A DNA stretch of 64,000 bases from positions 35,584 to 99,583 of the forward strand of contig NZ_BMZP01000006.1 of NCBI RefSeq assembly GCF_014652855.1, read 5' to 3'. Shown one piece after another: positions 18,521 through 27,428 of this stretch. Within the stretch, counting starts at the first letter, position 1. Every line of letters starts with the position of its first letter. The position numbers and the translations under genes are program-made. The notes beneath the pieces are model-generated. The model worked only from the letters and a program-made list of their open reading frames with translations. It was not told where the DNA came from and made no database searches. Source of the DNA: Novosphingobium pokkalii (lineage in GTDB: Bacteria; Pseudomonadota; Alphaproteobacteria; Sphingomonadales; Sphingomonadaceae).

Positions 18521-18532
18521 GTGAACGTTCAC
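18521..18532. promoter_or_regulatory. LacI-type operator 2 before TonB receptor
   Basis: GTGAACGTTCAC is a perfect 12-base palindrome sharing the core TGAACGTTC with the other sites. Its centre is 32 bases from operator 1, about three helical turns, so two dimers or one tetramer could bind the same face. Confidence 0.7.
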
Positions 18533-18588
18533 TTTGTCAAGCGTCTGCCGACATCATCCGTGACAAAGCGAAACGGGCTATGCTGCGG

Positions 18589-19587
18589 TCAGCCGAAGGC
18601 GCGACGCGGCGGGGCAGCCCGATCGTGGTCGGGCCGGCCGCGATCGGGCGTGCCGGGCTCGAACACCGTGGCGGAAATGCGATCGCGCCCCTCCCGCTTG
18701 CTGCGATAAAGCTGCGCATCGGCAGCGTCGATCCAGTCCTGCGCACAAGCCCCGGCCACGCAGCGGGCACCGGCGATGCCGATGCTGACCGTGACGACGG
18801 GCGCCACGCCCGAGCGCTCGTGCGGAATGCCAAGCTGGCGCACCTGGCGACTGATCTCGCCTGCCACCATCTCTGCCATGGCAACGTCGGTGGAGGGCAG
18901 CACGCAGACGAACTCTTCGCCGCCATAGCGGGCCGGCAGGTCGCTTGCCCGGCGCACCGCGCGGGTCAGCGCAGAGGCCACCATGGCGATGCAACGGTCC
19001 CCCGCCGGATGGCCATAGGCATCGTTGAACTGCTTGAAGAAATCGATGTCGAGCATGACAACCGAGAGCCATTCGCACTGGCGCGCCAGCCGCGCCGTCT
19101 CGATCTCCATGGTGCGTTCCAGGTGCCGGCGGTTGGAGAGGCCAGTCAGTGCGTCGGTCACGGCCATCTGCGCCAGGCGATCACGCAGGCGCTTGACCTC
19201 CACATGGTTGGCCACCCGCGCGCGCAGGATCGGCGGCTGCACCGGCTTGGTCACATAGTCGATCGCGCCGAGCGAGAGTCCGCGCATCTCGTCCTCGCTG
19301 TCGCCAAGGCCCGTGGTGAAGATCACCGGCACGTCGGCCAGCAGGCGATCCTGCTTGAGCGCGGCGCAGACCGCAAAGCCGTCCATCCCTGGCATCAGCA
19401 CGTCGAGCAGGATCAGGTCGGGCTGGGCCGCCTTGGCCAGGTCCAGTGCCTCTTGCCCGGACAAGGCGAAGCAGACGTCATAGTCATCTTCCAGCACCGC
19501 GTTGATGATTTCGATATTCGCGATCTCGTCATCGACAATCAGCACCATGGGCCGATCCGGTGCCTGCGTGACCGACGCCAGGCTCAT
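18589..19587 (-). CDS. Response-regulator diguanylate cyclase (PleD-like)
   Basis: The 332-residue protein has an N-terminal receiver domain (IVDDE, phosphoacceptor Asp62 in LILLDVLMPGMDG, KPV at 114-116) and a C-terminal GGDEF domain. The active site is GGEEF at 222-226, and the RASD inhibitory site is at 213-216 with the required five-residue gap, so it should be active and product-inhibited. It overlaps the histidine kinase stop as ATGA, making that kinase's Hpt domain the natural phosphate donor. Unlike PleD it has one receiver, not two. Output is cyclic di-GMP, probably governing attachment or motility. Confidence 0.9.
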   Translation of the reverse strand: MSLASVTQAPDRPMVLIVDDEIANIEIINAVLEDDYDVCFALSGQEALDLAKAAQPDLILLDVLMPGMDGFAVCAALKQDRLLADVPVIFTTGLGDSEDEMRGLSLGAIDYVTKPVQPPILRARVANHVEVKRLRDRLAQMAVTDALTGLSNRRHLERTMEIETARLARQCEWLSVVMLDIDFFKQFNDAYGHPAGDRCIAMVASALTRAVRRASDLPARYGGEEFVCVLPSTDVAMAEMVAGEISRQVRQLGIPHERSGVAPVVTVSIGIAGARCVAGACAQDWIDAADAQLYRSKREGRDRISATVFEPGTPDRGRPDHDRAAPPRRAFG

Positions 19588-22577
19588 GCAACAGCCCCCC
19601 TCTCCCGGCCGATGGGTGCGGGGCTTTGTTCCGCTTCCAGCAGGGCCATCGCCCGGCCATAGTCCAGCCGTTCCAGGGCCAGGCGCACGGGATGGGCCTG
19701 GCGCGCCGCCTCGGGAAGGCCCAGCGCTTGCGCATAGACAGCAAAGGCCGCCCGCGCTGCCAGGCTGCGTCGCTGCACCAGATCGACCAGCCCGTCGCGC
19801 GCCTCGGTGACGGCGGCGGCATCGATCGGCGCCAGGCCGGCGGCCGTGGCAGGATGCACACCCGACGCGATCGGCGGGGCCAGGCTGCGGGCGGCGTTCA
19901 CGGCCGGTTCCAGTTCGCGCCCGAGCAGTGCGATTTCCTGCTCGAGGCCAAACGTCTGCTCGGCGGCCAGCAACCGCTCGATGCGTCCGGCGACGGCCTG
20001 CACTTGCGGCAGTTCCAGCGAGCCGGCCACGCCCTTCAGCGAGTGCGCCAGGCGGCGGGCTTCGGCCAGGCGCCCCTCGTCCACCAGGCTGGCGAGCGCG
20101 CCCGGCGTAGCGGCATAGATATCGGCAAAATCGCTGATCAGCTTGAGCAGCAGGGTGCGCTTGCCGTTGACGCGCGCCAGGGCGGCGGGAATGCCGAAGG
20201 GCGGCAGATGATCGGGCAAGTGCGCTTCGGGATTGGCGACAGCACCGTTGGCCACGGGCGCGGACCAGGCCGCGTCGGCGCCCTGCCCCTCGACTGGCGG
20301 CCCGTCTGCCGGGCGCGCGCCCCGCAACAGATCGGGAACCCGCAGCCAGCGCTCCAGCGTGCGCACCAGCAGGGCGGGATCGACCGGCTTGGCGATATGA
20401 TCGTTCATCCCCGCATCCAGGCAGCGCTGGCGCTCTTCCGCATAGGCATGGGCGGTCATCGCGATGATCGGCAGCGTTTGCGCGTCCCAGGTGCGGCGGA
20501 TGCGGGTGGTGGCCTCGATCCCGTCCATCTCGGGCATCTGCACATCCATCAGCACGGCCGCATAGGCACCGTTCTGGGCGGCGACCATGGCACAGGCGAT
20601 GCGCCCGTTTTCCGCGCAGTCCACCTCCAGCCCGGCATCACCGAGCAGTTCCATGGCGATCTCGCGGTTGATCTCGTTGTCTTCGGCCAGCAGCACGCGC
20701 GCGCCGCGCAACCGCTCGGGCAGGCGCGGCGCTTCCACCACCGGATCGGGCATCGGCACAGAGGGTGCCACGCCCGTGCCTGATCCGGCTCCGATCGGCG
20801 AGATGCCGCCCCCGGTGCGCTCGGCGCGTTCCGGGAACAGGTGGCACAGCGTCTCGACCAGGGCGCGCGGTTGCAGCGGCTTGGTCAGGAAGGCATCGAC
20901 ATCGGCGCGCTCGAGATCGCCCAGGAATTCATCGGCGCCATAGGCGGTGACCAGCAGCGTTGCCGGCAGGCAGCCATGCGGCACGCGGGTGCGCATGGCC
21001 TTGACCGTATCCATGCCCGAAAGGCCGGGCATCCTCCAATCGAGCAGCACCAGATCGAACGGTCGACCGGCGACCACGGCGGCCTCGATCGCGGCCAGGG
21101 CTTCCTCGCCCGAGGCGACGAGATCGACCGGCATGTTCCAGTCGGCGAACAGTTCCTGCACGATCTGGCGCGAAGCCGCATTGTCGTCGGCAGCGAGGAT
21201 GCGCAGCCCGGCCAGGCCCGGTGGCGGCAGCAGGCCGGCGCGCGACAGCGACCCGGCATCGCCCAGCACCACGCGGAACGTGAATACGCTGCCCATGCCC
21301 GGCGTGCTGTCCACGGTGATGCCGCCGCCCATCTGCTCCACGATCTGGCGCGAGATGGCAAGGCCGAGACCCGTGCCGCCAAAACGCCGGGTCATCGAGC
21401 TGTCGGCCTGGGTGAACGAGGAAAACAGCGCATCGCGGGCCTGGGCCGTCATGCCGATGCCGATATCGCGCACCGCGCATTCCAGAGTGACCGTACCCTC
21501 GCCCGTGGCGACGAGGTCGATGCCGACCATCACCACACCCTTTTCAGTGAACTTGACCGCGTTGCTGAGCAGGTTGAGCAGGACCTGGCCAAAGCGCAGT
21601 TCATCGCCCACCACCATCTGCGGCACGCGCGGGCCGATTGCGGTGCGCAGCGAGACGCCCTTGGCTTCGGCATCGGCGCCAAGCATCTGCACCTGGCTTT
21701 CCACCGCGGCCCGCACGTCGAACGGCCGCGTCTCCAGCGACAGCTTGCCGGCCTCGTTCTTGGAGTAATCGAGAATGTCGTTGATCAGCCGCAGCAGCGA
21801 GGCGCCCGCTTCGGCAATGCGCGCCACATAGACCTGCTGGCGCGGGTTGAGCGCGGTGCGCTGCGCCAGATGGCAGAAGCCGAGAATGGCGTTCATCGGC
21901 GTGCGGATCTCGTGGCTCATGTTGGCAAGGAACAGGCTCTTGGCGCGCGTGGCGTTTTCCGCCTCGCGCGTGCGCTCTTCCAGCGCCAGGTTCTTGGCGC
22001 GGATTTCCTCGCCCATGGCCGTGACGCGCTGCACGGATTCGACCAGCCGGTCGCTGAGCCACACCAGCACCGCCGTCTGGAACGCAACGATGATCGCATG
22101 GAGCAGGACACGCGCAATGTTGCCCTCGCCGGGAAACACCGCATAGGGCAGCGCATAGAGCAGCACCAGGTGGTGCAGCGCCGTGGCGGTGGCCGCCATC
22201 AGGATCGCGCCGCGATCGCACCAGGCGATGGTCAGCGCCAGCATGGCAAAGAAGTACATGTGCATGTCCATCTGCCAGGCGTGGCCCTGCATCAGGAACA
22301 GCAGCAGCGCCGGTTCCCCCACCAGCGCGACGGCAGACAGGTAGCGGGTGGCGCGGGCAATGCCCTGCTGCCACCACATCAGGTGATAGGCCAGTGCCAG
22401 CACCGCTCCGGCCGCGCCGGCGCCGAGCGGCGACTGCCCGGCAAGCCAGGCCACCGTGACCAGCAGCGGCACGTGTGCCCAGAGCAGGACGACCAGGAAG
22501 CGGCCGAACCTTCGGCGCACGTCATCCAGTTCGGTTTCGGGCCTGTTCACAGCATCGGGCGATATCGCGATCGTCAT
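19584..22577 (-). CDS. Hybrid sensor histidine kinase with two receivers and Hpt
   Basis: A complete phosphorelay on one 997-residue chain. About six membrane helices (residues 27-175) are followed by a coiled linker, HisKA with His222 in MSHEIRTPMN, and HATPase_c (NLLSNAVKFTEKG, GTGLGLAISRQIV). Two receiver domains follow (LVLLDWRMPG and AVLMDVQMPEMDG), then a C-terminal Hpt helix bundle with the His in LAHSLKGVAGSL. The start at 22577 overlaps the small upstream gene as ATGA; the longer frame is an out-of-frame reading of that gene. It is coupled to the response-regulator cyclase downstream. The membrane sensor has no periplasmic domain, so the signal may be in the membrane or presented by the small partner. 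Confidence 0.9.
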   Translation of the reverse strand: MTIAISPDAVNRPETELDDVRRRFGRFLVVLLWAHVPLLVTVAWLAGQSPLGAGAAGAVLALAYHLMWWQQGIARATRYLSAVALVGEPALLLFLMQGHAWQMDMHMYFFAMLALTIAWCDRGAILMAATATALHHLVLLYALPYAVFPGEGNIARVLLHAIIVAFQTAVLVWLSDRLVESVQRVTAMGEEIRAKNLALEERTREAENATRAKSLFLANMSHEIRTPMNAILGFCHLAQRTALNPRQQVYVARIAEAGASLLRLINDILDYSKNEAGKLSLETRPFDVRAAVESQVQMLGADAEAKGVSLRTAIGPRVPQMVVGDELRFGQVLLNLLSNAVKFTEKGVVMVGIDLVATGEGTVTLECAVRDIGIGMTAQARDALFSSFTQADSSMTRRFGGTGLGLAISRQIVEQMGGGITVDSTPGMGSVFTFRVVLGDAGSLSRAGLLPPPGLAGLRILAADDNAASRQIVQELFADWNMPVDLVASGEEALAAIEAAVVAGRPFDLVLLDWRMPGLSGMDTVKAMRTRVPHGCLPATLLVTAYGADEFLGDLERADVDAFLTKPLQPRALVETLCHLFPERAERTGGGISPIGAGSGTGVAPSVPMPDPVVEAPRLPERLRGARVLLAEDNEINREIAMELLGDAGLEVDCAENGRIACAMVAAQNGAYAAVLMDVQMPEMDGIEATTRIRRTWDAQTLPIIAMTAHAYAEERQRCLDAGMNDHIAKPVDPALLVRTLERWLRVPDLLRGARPADGPPVEGQGADAAWSAPVANGAVANPEAHLPDHLPPFGIPAALARVNGKRTLLLKLISDFADIYAATPGALASLVDEGRLAEARRLAHSLKGVAGSLELPQVQAVAGRIERLLAAEQTFGLEQEIALLGRELEPAVNAARSLAPPIASGVHPATAAGLAPIDAAAVTEARDGLVDLVQRRSLAARAAFAVYAQALGLPEAARQAHPVRLALERLDYGRAMALLEAEQSPAPIGRERGAVA

Positions 22578-22990
22578 AAGGCGGGATCTTCCTTGGCAGC
22601 GCCGAGGCAGCCCGCCAGACGTGGCGAAGCGAAGACGAACCAGACCCCTTCTCGGCGCAGTGCGGCGGCAAAATCCGCACGGGGGGACGTGGCAATGGCG
22701 ATGTTGGCAAAGCGGCCCGGCGCCACGAGCGCGCCCTGCGCGCCGGCAACCATGGCCAGAGTCCGGATCTGCGAAGTGCCAGGCGGCGCGATGACCACCA
22801 CTTGGCCGCCAAGGCGGGCCGGCGGAACCGAAGCCCAGGCGAGCCCGGCGACTCCAACGAGGAGCAGAGAGAGCGCCGGCAGGAGAGCGGGCAGTGGAGA
22901 CCTTGACGGGACTGCATCCCCGCCCTTGCTGATCGCGGCCGCGACGCGGGTGCAGATCGCCCTGGCATTCCTGGCACGCTGGCCGACCAT
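22574..22990 (-). CDS. Small membrane-anchored protein coupled to the hybrid kinase
   Basis: I do not recognise a named family. The 138-residue protein has a basic N-terminus, one strong hydrophobic helix (LPALLPALSLLLVGVAGLAWA, about residues 31-51) and a probably periplasmic C-terminal part of about 85 residues with alternating strands (GGQVVVIAPPG, RFANIAIATS, GVWFVFASPR). The start at 22990 has GGAGGG six bases upstream. Its stop overlaps the kinase start as ATGA. It may present a signal to the kinase or modulate it; that is inference from coupling only. Confidence 0.68.
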   Translation of the reverse strand: MVGQRARNARAICTRVAAAISKGGDAVPSRSPLPALLPALSLLLVGVAGLAWASVPPARLGGQVVVIAPPGTSQIRTLAMVAGAQGALVAPGRFANIAIATSPRADFAAALRREGVWFVFASPRLAGCLGAAKEDPAL

Positions 22991-23091
22991 AGTTGCCCTC
23001 CACTGCGGCAAGCTACGGGTGGCCCATTTCCAATTGGTAAACTTTTGCGCTATCGGCCTGATTGGGCAGACAATTCAGACCCGGATCGGAC

Positions 23092-23108
23092 AATTGCCGC
23101 CGGCAATT
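23092..23108. promoter_or_regulatory. Perfect palindrome in the promoter gap before the kinase operon
   Basis: AATTGCCG-C-CGGCAATT has 8-base perfect arms around one base. It lies in the relatively AT-rich 182-base gap between the NRPS stop and the small-protein start, about 105 bases before that start. It could be an operator; no regulator is assigned. Confidence 0.45.
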
Positions 23109-23172
23109 TTGATCCATTTTGGTAGCATTCGCCATGCCGTGCCTGGCGGCGGCCATGGCGAAATGGCCGTTT

Positions 23173-26100
23173 TCAGCCAACCACGCGCACCGGCACGCCC
23201 TGATAGGCGAGGCCCGGCCGCAGATGCTCGTGCTTCATCACCACGCTGCCGCCCAAGACCCGCGTGCCGGCGTCGATCACCGCGCCATAGAGCGGCACGG
23301 TGCCGGCATGCACGGTGGCGCCGGTGCCGATTCGCACCTTGTCCACCTTGAGCACGCGATCCTCGAACGTGTGCGCCTGGAAATTGGCATGGACCGTGGC
23401 GCCGTCGCCGATCTCGATCATGTCGGGATCGACCACCTGCGCAAATAGCGGCCCCAGCACCGCCCGCCGCCCGATGCGCAAGCCCATCAACCGCAGGTAG
23501 ACGAGCAGCAGGAACGTGCCTTCAAGCTGTTGCAGGATGAAATTGGCATAGCGCGCCCAGGCGACGTAGACGAAATCCCAGCGGCTGCACCAGCATGACC
23601 ACAAGGCGTGCTGCCCCGGCCGGACCCGCCCGATCAGGCCCCATTTCAACGCCATGACCACCAGGCACAAGGCGACCATGGTGGCCAGCGTGGCGCCGGG
23701 CACCACCACCCACGCCATCATGCCCGGCCCCGCGCCGTGCGCCGCAGCCGCACCAATCGCGGCAAACCACAACGCCCCCAGCACCAGCGGCACCACCGGC
23801 AGGGCAAAGCGCGCCAGTTCCCAGACCCAGCGGTTGACCTGGCGGATCAGCGAGGGATCGTGCGTCACGCTGCGATCGGCCTCCACCACCTGGCGGCGCG
23901 GCAGGTCGAAGCTGGGATGGCCAAAGCGCGATTGCCCGCGTGCGATCAGGCTGGCGTCGGCCACCGTGGAAATGCCCACCAGGATATCGTCGGGCAGGCG
24001 CTCGCCCGCCGGGATCACCGCATGGTTGCCCAGGAACGTGTTGCGCCCCAGGCGGATGGGCGCGACCCGCACCGTGCCCTGGCGCAGTTCCGCGCCGCCA
24101 AGATAGATGCCATCGGCAAAGAAGGTTTCAGCGCCGATCGTGACCAGTTCGGGCGTGACATCGAAAATCGTGCTGATCTCGCACTTGGCGCCCACGCGCA
24201 TGCCGGCCAGGCGCAGCCAGTGCTTGAACATCAAGGTGCCCGAAAGCCACTCCCCCGCGGCAAAGACCGCGCCGGCCTTGATCCACAGGCGGATATAGCC
24301 AAGGCTCCAGCGGTCGATCACGCCGGGGCGCACCCGTCCCATCGCGCGCAGCAGCAGCGCCGACCAGAACACGTTGAGCGGCACGGCCAGCACGGTGGTG
24401 GCCAGCACCGCCGCGATCACCCGCCCATCGAGCGAGGGCGCGGCCATCCAGCGCCAGATTGCCATCGCGTCCACTTCGCCGCCCAGACACAGGCCCAGCA
24501 GCAGCAGCTCGCCCGGCAGGGCGGCAAGCGCGGCGAACAGCCCCTGCCCCAGCAGCATCAATGCCGCGTGGCGCCACGGCCCGAGGCGCGGCGCAGAGCG
24601 GGTGATCTCCGGCAGCGCCGGGGCGGGGCCGACCCGCTGTGCCGGCACGCCATCCCAGATTTCGCCCGCCGGGACCGCGCCGCCGGCATTGAGCACCGAC
24701 AGCGCGGTCAGCACGCTGCCCGCGCCCAGGCGCGTGTGGCCCTCGACCCCGGCGCGCACCATCAAGGTGGCGCCTTCCTCCAGCGCGATTGGCGCCACGA
24801 CGATATCGCCGCGATCGAGTTCGACCAGGCCAAGATGCGCGCCCTGGCCCAGTGAGACGTCGTCCGCCAGATCGAGCAGATCCCACCCGCCCCGGCGCAG
24901 ATCGACGTTGCGGTGAATATGCACCCGCCGCCCGATCCGCGCGCCGAGCAGGCGCAGCACGGCATTGTTGAGCTCGGTTCCGGCGAGCAGCGGCCAGGGG
25001 ATCAGCCGCACCGCCTGCATCACCATCCAGTGGCGCAGGTAATAGGGGCTCCACACCGGCGCGCGCAGGGGGCGGTAGCGCCCGATCGCCAGCCACTTGA
25101 CGGCCACGGCAAAGGCCACCGACAGCGGCAGATAGAACAGGAAGCCGGCCAGGCCGATCAGCGGCGCGACCAGCACCAGGGTGGCAAGGCCGAGGTGGGC
25201 AAAGGCCAGTGGCGCCACCCGGAACGCGACGACCCACGAGGCCCACGAGGCTGCCAGCACGCTCAGGGCGAGCCAGCCGCCTTGCACCAGATTGGCCAGC
25301 AGCGGCCGCGCGCGCCCTTCGCGCACCAGCGGCAGCGCTGCATCGGCAGTGGATTCCACCGGTTCGGGCGCGCGGGCAGCAAGGCCACGCACGGTGCGCG
25401 CATCATAGATGTCGCTCACCGTCACCCAGTCGGTGCGCCAATCCTCGCGCAGCAGGGTGACGAGCATGGCGGCGGTGAGCGAATCCCCGCCCAGCCCTTC
25501 GAAAAAATCAGCCGTGACGGAAACGCCGTCGGGACGCCTGAGCACGTCGGCCATGGCCCCGGCAATCAGCGCCTCCAGTTCGCCATCGGGCGAAACCAGC
25601 GCTTCCTCCGCGCGGCCAGCGGCGCCGCGCTCGGTGGCAAAATGCATGGGCGGCAGCGCCTTGCGATCGAGCTTGCCGCCCACCGTGGTCGGCAGCGCGG
25701 CGATCAGGCCGATCTGGCGCGGCACCATGTACGACGGCAGGCTGGCAGCCAGTGCCTGGCGCAGCGCTTCGCCCAGCGGCGGCGCGGCGGGATCGGTGGG
25801 CACGACATAGGCCACCAGTTCGGGCACGGTGCCGCGTTCCTGCACCGTGGCACCGGCCGCGCGCACGCCATCGAGCGCGGCAAGCTGCGCCTCGATCTCG
25901 CCCAGCTCGATGCGATAACCGCGCAGCTTGACCTGGGCATCGATGCGGCCGTGGTAGAACAGATTGCCGGTCTCGTCGCGGTGGACCAGGTCACCGGTAC
26001 GATAGAGCCGGCCGTGGCGCGGATGGTCGATGAACTTTTCCGCCGTCAGATCGGGGCGATGGCGATAGCCACGGGCCACCCCGGCGCCGCCCATGCACAG

Positions 26101-27180
26101 CTCGCCCTGGCCACCCTCGGCCGCGTCTTCCAGCGCCTCGTTCAGCACGAAGGCCTGCATGCCCGGCACCGGACGGCCGATGGTGATCGGGCCGCCCGGC
26201 ACGATATCGCCGCGCAGGCAGGTGACCGCGCATTCGGTCGGGCCATAGCCATTGACCATGCGGCGCCCATCGGCCCAGAGCGCGGCGATATCGGCCGGCA
26301 GCGCTTCCCCGCCCACATAGAGCAGCTTGAGATCGGGCAGCGCGGCGCGCGGATTGCTGCATCCGCTGCTGCGCAGCAGAGTGGGTGGCGGGCAGAATAC
26401 GGTGGCGCGGTGATCGGCCAGCCAGGCGACGATATCCGGCCCGGCGCGCGCGGCGGCATCGTCCATCACCAGCAGCGTGGCGCCGCTGGCCAGCGCCAGC
26501 CAGATTTCCTCGATCGAGCTGTCATAGGCGACCGACGAACCCTGGACCACGCGATCGCCCGGCCCCAGCGCGAATTCGGCAAGGTCGGACGCAACGAGGT
26601 TGGCGATCTGGCGATGCTCGATCATCACGCCCTTGGGCTTGCCCGTGGTGCCCGAGGTATAGATCAGATAGGCCAGCCGATCGGGCGCAACCACCGGCAG
26701 CGGCATGCCCTGAGCAGGCGCTTGCGCGAGCATTTCGGCCGGATCGGCCACCCGCGTGTATTCTTTCGCCAGGTGCGACAGGCGGGCATGGGCTGCCGGT
26801 TCGGCCAGCACCAGCGCCGGATCGGCATCGTCCAGGATATCGGCGACGCGGCCATCGGGAAACGCGGGATCGAGACAAGTAAACGCGCAGCCGGCCTTGA
26901 GCACGGCGAGTTGCGCCAGATAGAGCAGCGGCGAGGTGCGCGGCAGGTGCAGCGCGACCACCGGTTCCGCGTGGTCGGGCAAGTCTTGCGGCAGCACGGC
27001 CAGAATCGCCCGCGCCAGGGCATCGCTTTGCGCGGCCAGATCAGCGTAAGTGATCGCCTGGTCGATATCGCGGCCCTTGCCGGCCGGCACGAAAATCGCG
27101 CAGGCCTGCGGGCTGCGCGCGGCGGCCGTGGCCAGGAAACCGTGCAGTGTCATGTCGTGTTGCAATTGCTGTCCGCCCAT
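23173..27180 (-). CDS. Pls/PosA-type single-module NRPS with membrane acyltransferase-like terminus
   Basis: Large 1335-residue enzyme that activates one amino acid and probably condenses it through a non-standard terminal region. The adenylation domain (about 20-510) has LIYTSGTTGKPKG at 172-184, NGYGPTE at 310-316, YRTGD at 393-397 and GRIDAQVKLRGYRIELGE. A carrier domain follows with Ser567 in GGDSL for phosphopantetheine. The rest (620-1335) alternates membrane helices with hexapeptide-repeat (left-handed beta-helix) stretches, as in epsilon-poly-lysine synthetase (Pls) and PosA. No thioesterase and no ordinary HHxxxDG condensation motif were seen. AGGGGGCG precedes the ATG at 27180. It stands alone, so the product is unknown; a short amino-acid polymer or an aminoacyl conjugate is possible. 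Confidence 0.85.
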   Translation of the reverse strand: MGGQQLQHDMTLHGFLATAAARSPQACAIFVPAGKGRDIDQAITYADLAAQSDALARAILAVLPQDLPDHAEPVVALHLPRTSPLLYLAQLAVLKAGCAFTCLDPAFPDGRVADILDDADPALVLAEPAAHARLSHLAKEYTRVADPAEMLAQAPAQGMPLPVVAPDRLAYLIYTSGTTGKPKGVMIEHRQIANLVASDLAEFALGPGDRVVQGSSVAYDSSIEEIWLALASGATLLVMDDAAARAGPDIVAWLADHRATVFCPPPTLLRSSGCSNPRAALPDLKLLYVGGEALPADIAALWADGRRMVNGYGPTECAVTCLRGDIVPGGPITIGRPVPGMQAFVLNEALEDAAEGGQGELCMGGAGVARGYRHRPDLTAEKFIDHPRHGRLYRTGDLVHRDETGNLFYHGRIDAQVKLRGYRIELGEIEAQLAALDGVRAAGATVQERGTVPELVAYVVPTDPAAPPLGEALRQALAASLPSYMVPRQIGLIAALPTTVGGKLDRKALPPMHFATERGAAGRAEEALVSPDGELEALIAGAMADVLRRPDGVSVTADFFEGLGGDSLTAAMLVTLLREDWRTDWVTVSDIYDARTVRGLAARAPEPVESTADAALPLVREGRARPLLANLVQGGWLALSVLAASWASWVVAFRVAPLAFAHLGLATLVLVAPLIGLAGFLFYLPLSVAFAVAVKWLAIGRYRPLRAPVWSPYYLRHWMVMQAVRLIPWPLLAGTELNNAVLRLLGARIGRRVHIHRNVDLRRGGWDLLDLADDVSLGQGAHLGLVELDRGDIVVAPIALEEGATLMVRAGVEGHTRLGAGSVLTALSVLNAGGAVPAGEIWDGVPAQRVGPAPALPEITRSAPRLGPWRHAALMLLGQGLFAALAALPGELLLLGLCLGGEVDAMAIWRWMAAPSLDGRVIAAVLATTVLAVPLNVFWSALLLRAMGRVRPGVIDRWSLGYIRLWIKAGAVFAAGEWLSGTLMFKHWLRLAGMRVGAKCEISTIFDVTPELVTIGAETFFADGIYLGGAELRQGTVRVAPIRLGRNTFLGNHAVIPAGERLPDDILVGISTVADASLIARGQSRFGHPSFDLPRRQVVEADRSVTHDPSLIRQVNRWVWELARFALPVVPLVLGALWFAAIGAAAAHGAGPGMMAWVVVPGATLATMVALCLVVMALKWGLIGRVRPGQHALWSCWCSRWDFVYVAWARYANFILQQLEGTFLLLVYLRLMGLRIGRRAVLGPLFAQVVDPDMIEIGDGATVHANFQAHTFEDRVLKVDKVRIGTGATVHAGTVPLYGAVIDAGTRVLGGSVVMKHEHLRPGLAYQGVPVRVVG

Positions 27181-27285
27181 AATCGCCCCCTAGCGCTCAT
27201 GTTGCAGCGGTCAATCGGGAAGCCTGCACAAAATCGACGGAATTCGTGCCGCAGAGCGTGCCGGTTCCGCGCTCGGCCGCGCGGG

Positions 27286-27305
27286 TTCGACCCAAGGTAC
27301 AATTG
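27286..27305 (+). promoter_or_regulatory. Quinoprotein-regulon motif before aldehyde dehydrogenase
   Basis: TTCGACCCAAGGTACAATTG lies about 125 bases before the ATG at 27429. Related sequences in the same orientation relative to their genes lie at 35918, 37538, 39113 and 41261. The rest of the 248-base intergenic stretch 27181-27428 holds promoters for two divergent genes and no other feature I can name. Confidence 0.6.
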
Positions 27306-27428
27306 CCGGATGGGGGCGGGTTTGCGCATCCTTGGCCCTAACGCGGATCGGTCCGCCGGGCGCAGTGCCCGTCGCAGCATCGAACACGCACCGTTCATTG
27401 CCTTAAAGCATACGCAAGGAGAGGCCCC

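Noticed and set aside
15323..18709. 1128-codon open frame on the plus strand opposite the TonB receptor
   Set aside because: Mirror frame of a GC-rich gene: Arg/Gly/Ala/His-rich, no domain, no ribosome site, and the opposite strand holds a clear receptor.
22578..23003. 142-codon N-terminal extension of the hybrid kinase
   Set aside because: It is the small upstream gene read in the wrong frame; the kinase has a proper ATGA-coupled start at 22577.
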